Shown in pieces: positions 6,694 to 10,433 of a stretch of DNA of 10,433 nucleotides; position 1 is the stretch's first letter, and each line of letters opens with the position of its first letter. Source of the DNA: Methanomicrobiales archaeon. GTDB lineage: Archaea > Halobacteriota > Methanomicrobia > Methanomicrobiales > Methanospirillaceae. The DNA lies in NCBI GenBank assembly GCA_013415575.1, contig JAAEES010000025.1:1-10433 (forward strand), in the 5' to 3' direction. A model generated the notes under the pieces. The model did no database searches and was not told the DNA's origin. It worked only from the letters and a program-made list of their open reading frames with translations. The translations under genes and the position numbers were made by a program.

Positions 6694-7251
6694 TCACTCT
6701 GATGACAGGTATTCATCTCTGAGGATACCGTGAACGGCAATATCCTCAAACGCATCCCCTCTCCTGACATGCTGGCGAAGTACTCCCTCATGCCGCATAC
6801 TGCACTTGTCAAGCACCCTCCCTGAGGCCGGATTACGGGTGAGGTAGAAGGCATATATCCGGTTCAGGCTGAGTATCCGAAACCCGTAATCGAGCACCGC
6901 ACAGACGGCTTCCGTGGCATATCCCTGGTTCCAGTAGGGACGCCCTATCCAGTAGCCGAGCTTCGCCCGGGAGTGTTCCCTGGTGATGTCCATGAGCCCG
7001 ATCACCCCGTACAGTTCACCGGTATTCCTGCCGGTGACGGCAAAGAGCATTTCAGTTCCTGCTCTCAACCCTGCAGACACTTCAGCAATCCATTCTTTGG
7101 CTGCCTTTTGATCATAGGGATGGGGAATCTCAAGTGTATTTCCCGATATTTCGGGATCTCCAGCAAGGCGGGTAATATCGGGGGCATCCTCCAGGACTGG
7201 AATCCTCAGCAGGAGCCTCCGGGTAATCAGATCAAGCGGGCACTCAGTCAT
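6694..7251 (-). CDS. GNAT N-acetyltransferase, RimJ/RimL type
   Basis: The 185-residue protein is a complete single GNAT domain of the Acetyltransf_3 (RimJ/RimL) type, which moves an acetyl group from acetyl-CoA to an amine, often a protein N-terminus. It begins with the typical strand LITRRLLLRIPVLEDAPDI (8-26), followed by a GELYGVIGLMDI strand. The acetyl-CoA pyrophosphate loop is GRPYWNQGYATEA, which fits the Q/R-x-x-G-x-G/A consensus. LSLNRIYAFYLTRNPASGRVLDK is the usual late segment around the conserved Asn. The substrate cannot be assigned. It is cytoplasmic with no membrane segment. The ATG at 7251 is preceded by GAGGTG at a five-base distance, a strong Shine-Dalgarno. The gene lies 97 bases downstream of the DUF6159-like gene on the same strand; I see no clear promoter in that gap. 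Confidence 0.9.
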   Translation of the reverse strand: MTECPLDLITRRLLLRIPVLEDAPDITRLAGDPEISGNTLEIPHPYDQKAAKEWIAEVSAGLRAGTEMLFAVTGRNTGELYGVIGLMDITREHSRAKLGYWIGRPYWNQGYATEAVCAVLDYGFRILSLNRIYAFYLTRNPASGRVLDKCSMRHEGVLRQHVRRGDAFEDIAVHGILRDEYLSSE

Positions 7252-7348
7252 GCAAACACCTCATGAAGTATCTCATCACCGGACACACAAGGTTCTTTTG
7301 ATGGATGCGGCAGCTTCAGGGACCGGATCCTGTTCGGTGATGCCCCCC

Positions 7349-8200
7349 TCAGATTGTCCCTCCCCCGGCCGGTCCCTGTCCGGGTGAAAAGGCCCCTCTG
7401 ATAAGATCGCTCATCATATACTGCGGGACCTTTCCGGTCGTTGCGAACAGGTAGAGGGCAGCGATGAAGATTCCCTGGAGTGTTGCATGAAGGATCCCGG
7501 CAATAGCAAAGGCGATGATGGTGAGGGCGAGCAGGACCAGGCCCAGGGACAGGGTTCCGGTCATCACCGATAAGATGGTCGCGCCCATCAGCAGGAACGG
7601 AGGGATGAAGAGAATCCCAAGACCAAAATTGACGATGATGTTTTCGCCCCAGGTCTTCTTCAGCAGATCCCAGGAATCCTGGATAGCATCAAAGACCCCT
7701 TTCTCTTCAAAGACCATGACCGGGATCACCAGAAAGGTGGCCAGGCTCCAGACTACCCCGATAATGGCGATGGTGATCCTCCCGATCAGGCCGGAACGCC
7801 GGGAGAGGAGGCTGAGGATGAGCCCCACGGTGGCGGCCACCAGTGCCCAGGAGATGATCTTTCCCAGGTGGTCCAGGGCGAACCGGATCCCATCCCGCAC
7901 GGTCGGGTCCCCTCCGGAGAAACGGATGGTGGCGCAGGCGATGAGCCCGGTATTGAAAAAGATTACTACGGCATAGGAGACGAAATAGAAGAGAAAGAGC
8001 GTGAGCAGCCATACCACGGGGCCGAACCCGCTGATTTCACCGATTAATCCCATGAACAGCAACGGGATAATGAAAGTGAGGACGATCAGGATGGTTACCA
8101 GCCCGGACAGGACAGGGAAAAGCAGCAGCTCCTTGTCCATGGTGAGCACCTGCCAGGTATTTTTCAGGAGATCGATGCTTCTGGTCAACGTTCCAGTCAT
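7349..8200 (-). CDS. Six-helix membrane protein, DUF6159-like
   Basis: From the ATG at 8200 the protein is 283 residues, with about six hydrophobic segments at 27-53, 62-90, 116-134, 140-165, 188-212 and 215-240. Its N-terminus (RSIDLLKNTWQVLTMDKELLLFPVLS after residue 5) and the central SWDLLKKTWGENI are what I associate with DUF6159, a family of integral membrane proteins of unknown function related to glycerophosphodiesterase-type membrane domains. The C-terminus ends in a Gly/Pro-rich tail. The frame continues upstream to an ATG at 8344, but that extension is made of noncoding-looking tandem repeat sequence whose 64-65 base units are not multiples of three, so I reject it. There is no clear Shine-Dalgarno at 8200. 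A T-rich element on this strand (8235-8241) could be a promoter, but weakly. Function unknown. Confidence 0.85.
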   Translation of the reverse strand: MTGTLTRSIDLLKNTWQVLTMDKELLLFPVLSGLVTILIVLTFIIPLLFMGLIGEISGFGPVVWLLTLFLFYFVSYAVVIFFNTGLIACATIRFSGGDPTVRDGIRFALDHLGKIISWALVAATVGLILSLLSRRSGLIGRITIAIIGVVWSLATFLVIPVMVFEEKGVFDAIQDSWDLLKKTWGENIIVNFGLGILFIPPFLLMGATILSVMTGTLSLGLVLLALTIIAFAIAGILHATLQGIFIAALYLFATTGKVPQYMMSDLIRGAFSPGQGPAGGGTI

Positions 8201-8226
8201 ATACGCGTCTCTGGAAAAGTTTGGAA

Positions 8227-8420
8227 TGCCGGAAAGAAAAAACTCTCCGGCTGGTGGAAAAGAACCTGGTCCTTTCAGGCCTAGAGGCCTGCCGGAATGA
8301 GCCCAACCCTCCAAGCCGGTGAAAAAGAAACGGGGTCCTTTCAAACCTGAGGCCTACCGGATTGAACCATACTCTCCGAGCCGGTGAGAAGGATGCTTCC
8401 CTTCAGACCTCATGGTAGAG
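8227..8420. repeat. Degenerate tandem repeat, 64-65 base units, about 2.7 copies
   Basis: Units start at about 8243, 8307 and 8372. Each opens with a CTCTCC-like word, then GCCGGTG or GCTGGTG, an A-rich AAAAAG segment, a CCTTTCA or CCCTTCA word and ACCT/GGCCT. The first two end in CCGGA followed by an A-rich tail before the next CTCTCC. A partial unit end (TGCCGGAAAGAAAAAACTCTCC) begins at 8227. The third unit decays toward 8420, just inside the noncoding side of the glycosylase stop. Divergence between copies is substantial. Spacing rules out a coding repeat and the copies have no spacers, so it is not CRISPR. Function unknown; the minus strand carries several T-rich runs that could aid transcription termination after the glycosylase. 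Confidence 0.7.
8276..8291. repeat. Palindrome inside the first tandem-repeat unit
   Basis: CAGGCCT (8276-8282) and AGGCCTG (8285-8291) are perfect inverted copies separated by AG. In RNA this would make a short hairpin. The second unit keeps only the central AGGCCT, so the full palindrome is specific to the first copy. Confidence 0.5.
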
Positions 8421-8424
8421 ACCT

Positions 8425-9324
8425 TCAGATCCCCATCTGGTCCGCGATGAGGAGATAGTAGGCGGCAAGGCCTTTCCATTCGCCCCACTGATCTGCGATC
8501 TTCCGTGCCTCATCAGCGGATATTTTCTCTTTGATCTGGTAGCGCTGTGCAATCGCCCGGCGGAGTCCGAGATCATCGGCAGGGAAGGCGTCCAGCCGGT
8601 GCATACCCCGGAGGATGGCCAGCTCAGCCGTCCATCGACCGACACCCCTCAGCGTGGTCAGCGCGGTTATGATCTCTTCTGAATCCCGGATGTTCCGGAG
8701 CTGTTCCAGGTCCAGATCCCCCCCTATAACCTGTTCCGCGGCATTATGGATGTACCCACCCTTCATTGCCGAGAGCCCGCAGGACCGGAACTGGTCGGGC
8801 GTAGCGGAAGTCATGCGTTCCGGTGTCGGGAATGCATAGTATGTCTGCCCGTCCACGAGCAGGGACTCGCCGAACAACCTGGTTAGCCGCGCTTCGAGCG
8901 TGCGGGCGACTGCAAGCGAGATCTGCTGCTCGATAATGGAGTCCACCAGGGCCTCGAAGACCGTGGGCGTTGTCGGGACTTTCAGCCCGCGGAGGCGTTT
9001 GGTCAGTTCCCGCATCGGTGGGTCGTTCCTGACGGCCTGGTAAAACGGGGTGAGGTAATCATTGAGATTGAGAATCCGGCATATGATATTCCCGGCCTCT
9101 TCGCACTCTCCTGATGAGAGTGGCTCATCCGAACTGAATCTGACTTTGAGTGCCGGATTACCTGTTGTTCCCTGACCAGTCACTTCTACGAGCACAAGAT
9201 TTCCGCCAACCCGGATGAGCTGCCAGAATCGTCCGTTCTCTGCCTTCCGGATCTGGGGATCTCCACTTGAAAAAACGAAGGTGCTGAGAGTAAAGTCGTA
9301 CGGGGGGGCGGGATTGAGGATCAT
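8425..9324 (-). CDS. alkA: AlkA-type DNA-3-methyladenine glycosylase (HhH-GPD)
   Basis: From the ATG at 9324 this 299-residue protein has an AlkA/OGG-like N-terminal domain (about 1-110) and a helix-hairpin-helix GPD glycosylase domain (about 118-299). It should excise alkylated bases such as 3-methyladenine from DNA to start base excision repair. Key features are ALVDSIIEQQISLAVA (125-140), the hairpin LRGVGRWTAELAIL (225-238) and the catalytic aspartate, probably Asp251, in FPADDLGLRRA (247-257). Residues 230-231 are Arg-Trp as in AlkA, with no lysine of the OGG1/Nth lyase type, so a monofunctional glycosylase is expected. The frame extends to 9459, but the extra 45 codons contain this gene's own TATA box at 9351-9362 and no family homology, so 9324 is preferred. 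The start lacks a Shine-Dalgarno. It is divergent from gap. Confidence 0.88.
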   Translation of the reverse strand: MILNPAPPYDFTLSTFVFSSGDPQIRKAENGRFWQLIRVGGNLVLVEVTGQGTTGNPALKVRFSSDEPLSSGECEEAGNIICRILNLNDYLTPFYQAVRNDPPMRELTKRLRGLKVPTTPTVFEALVDSIIEQQISLAVARTLEARLTRLFGESLLVDGQTYYAFPTPERMTSATPDQFRSCGLSAMKGGYIHNAAEQVIGGDLDLEQLRNIRDSEEIITALTTLRGVGRWTAELAILRGMHRLDAFPADDLGLRRAIAQRYQIKEKISADEARKIADQWGEWKGLAAYYLLIADQMGI

Positions 9325-9350
9325 GGATACAGGGTACGGTGGGATTACAT

Positions 9351-9362
9351 CTTCTTTAAAGG
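9351..9362 (-). promoter_or_regulatory. TATA box for the DNA glycosylase
   Basis: The minus strand reads CCTTTAAAGAAG, centred about 33 bases upstream of the glycosylase ATG at 9324. Initiation would be expected near 9332, leaving a leader of about eight bases. This supports the shorter start. Confidence 0.5.
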
Positions 9363-9422
9363 AGGTTCTATCAGTCCTCCCTGATTTTAACAACGGAGCC
9401 TTCTCCCCACCCTCAAAACGGC

Positions 9423-9432
9423 AACCTTTTAT
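9423..9432 (+). promoter_or_regulatory. TATA box for gap
   Basis: AACCTTTTAT, identical to the box at 3471-3480. Its centre is about 32 bases upstream of the gap ATG, so the transcript should begin within about ten bases of the start codon. No Shine-Dalgarno precedes the ATG, consistent with a very short leader. Confidence 0.55.
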
Positions 9433-9459
9433 TTCACTTCCCCCAGAAAACCTCCCCAT

Positions 9460-10433
9460 ATGATCAAAGTTGCCATCAACGGGTACGGCACCATCGGCAA
9501 GCGCGTTGCCGATGCGGTCGCCGCCCAGCCTGACATGAAAATTATCGGGGTCTCAAAGACCAAACCGAGCCACGAAGCATTCATCGCAAAATCACGGGGA
9601 TATCCTCTCTACATCGCTGACATTTCAAAGAAAGAAGCATTTGAAAAGGTAGGGCTTCCCGTCGCCGGAAGCGTCGAGGATATGCTGAAGGCAGCCGACA
9701 TCGTTGTGGATGCGACCCCCGGAGGAGTGGGGGAGAAGAACAAGCCCATCTACGAGAAGCTCGGGAAAAAAGCCATCTGGCAGGGTGGAGAGGACCATGA
9801 AGTGTCCGGGTTCTCGTTCAACTCGGACTGCAACTACAAGGACGCAATAGGGAAGCAGTTCGCCCGGGTGGTATCCTGCAATACTACCGGGCTGTGCCGG
9901 ATTATCCATGCCATGGACAAGGCATACGGGGTGGAGAAGGTAAGGGCAGTCATGGTCCGGAGGGGAGGCGACCCGGCGGATATCAAGCGGGGCCCCATCG
10001 ATGCTATCGTCTTAAACCCGGTCCATATCCCGAGCCACCACGGGCCGGATGTCCAGAGTGTGCTGCCGCAGATCAACATCGTGACCCTGGCCATGATCGT
10101 CCCGGTGACCATGATGCACATGCACGTCGTGCAGATGGACCTGAAGAAGGAAGCAAGCCGGGAAAAGGTGCTGGAAATCATTGAGAAGCACCCGCGGATG
10201 GGGCTCGTCCGGAAAGCGACCGGGATCACCAGCACCGCTGAACTGAAAGAGTATGCCATGGACATGGGCCGGTGCCGGTCAGACCTCTGGGAGAACGGGA
10301 TCTTTGAGGAGTCGGTCTCCTGTCTCGGGAAGGAACTCTACCTGTTCCAGGCTATCCACCAGGAGGCCGATGTGGTGGTGGAGAATATCGACTGCATCCG
10401 GGCCATGACCGGGATCGAGAAGGACCCGGCAAA
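9460..10433 (+). CDS. gap: Archaeal (type II) glyceraldehyde-3-phosphate dehydrogenase, truncated by right edge
   Basis: The open frame from ATG at 9460 gives 324 complete codons before the window ends; the family is usually about 335-345 residues, so only a short C-terminus is missing. The enzyme interconverts glyceraldehyde 3-phosphate and 1,3-bisphosphoglycerate with NAD(P); in methanogens it serves mainly gluconeogenesis. The Rossmann loop is INGYGTIGKRV (6-16). The catalytic cysteine is Cys140 in VVSCNTTGLCR (138-147), the position seen in the Methanothermus enzyme, and the likely catalytic histidine is His220 in VTMMHMH (216-222). The HIPSHHGPDV segment (189-198) is also typical of the archaeal class, which is distinct from bacterial GapA. 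It is cytoplasmic. The promoter is immediately upstream and the gene is divergent from the glycosylase; the shared region is probably coincidental in function. Confidence 0.96.
   Translation, partial: MIKVAINGYGTIGKRVADAVAAQPDMKIIGVSKTKPSHEAFIAKSRGYPLYIADISKKEAFEKVGLPVAGSVEDMLKAADIVVDATPGGVGEKNKPIYEKLGKKAIWQGGEDHEVSGFSFNSDCNYKDAIGKQFARVVSCNTTGLCRIIHAMDKAYGVEKVRAVMVRRGGDPADIKRGPIDAIVLNPVHIPSHHGPDVQSVLPQINIVTLAMIVPVTMMHMHVVQMDLKKEASREKVLEIIEKHPRMGLVRKATGITSTAELKEYAMDMGRCRSDLWENGIFEESVSCLGKELYLFQAIHQEADVVVENIDCIRAMTGIEKDPA

Noticed and set aside
7252..7348. Promoter or RNA element between the DUF6159-like and GNAT genes
   Set aside because: Beyond the GNAT Shine-Dalgarno I see no convincing TATA box, hairpin with T run or conserved RNA motif in these 97 bases.
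8201..8344. N-terminal extension of the DUF6159-like protein to an ATG at 8344
   Set aside because: The extension is translated from tandem repeat sequence with a 64-65 base period, while family-like sequence begins at the ATG at 8200.
8227..8420. CRISPR array interpretation of the tandem units
   Set aside because: Units are contiguous and divergent, with no unique spacers between conserved short repeats, and no cas genes are near.
9325..9459. 45-codon N-terminal extension of the glycosylase to an ATG at 9459
   Set aside because: It runs through the probable TATA boxes of both the glycosylase and gap, and family-like sequence begins at the ATG at 9324.

Overview
The window looks like a chromosome segment from a methanogenic archaeon, most likely of the order Methanomicrobiales (inference; no 16S rRNA is present). 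The case rests on the archaeal (type II) glyceraldehyde-3-phosphate dehydrogenase, a Tsr3/DUF367 rRNA-modifying enzyme, PAS-rich signalling proteins including one with an N-terminal winged helix, and archaeal TATA boxes about 30-35 bases upstream of several starts. No rRNA, tRNA, CRISPR array or transposase was seen.

Layout. At the left edge (1-328, minus) is the N-terminal part of a cysteine-containing protein that resembles DUF523/2-thiouracil desulfurase at motif level. It diverges, with only 30 bases between, from tsr3 (359-850, plus). tsr3 converges on a large HTH plus six-PAS regulator (877-3375, minus). That regulator is divergent from a two-component cassette: a membrane PAS histidine kinase (3540-5807, plus) and, 8 bases later, a single-domain Rcp1-like response regulator (5816-6283, plus). 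The 164-base region between the regulator and the kinase holds a candidate promoter in each direction, an imperfect inverted repeat abutting the kinase TATA box and a 10-base palindrome near the regulator start.

Next come four minus-strand genes: a 2TM-domain protein (6365-6634), a RimJ/RimL-type GNAT acetyltransferase (6694-7251), a six-helix DUF6159-like membrane protein (7349-8200) and an AlkA-type DNA glycosylase (8425-9324). Between the last two is a degenerate tandem array of 64-65 base units (about 8227-8420), the least explained structure here. The glycosylase is divergent from gap (9460 to the right edge, plus, truncated), with a TATA box for each in the 135 bases between.

How they may work together. 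The kinase and response regulator form an evident phosphorelay pair, with a probable Cache-like external sensor. The divergent HTH-PAS protein carries a PAS domain that aligns without gaps to the kinase PAS (49 of 116 identical by hand count), so the two may sense related cues, and the regulator may control the shared intergenic region. The other genes are housekeeping or poorly characterised: rRNA modification, DNA repair, gluconeogenesis/glycolysis, protein N-acetylation and membrane proteins. I see no clear sign of a mobile island or defence system.
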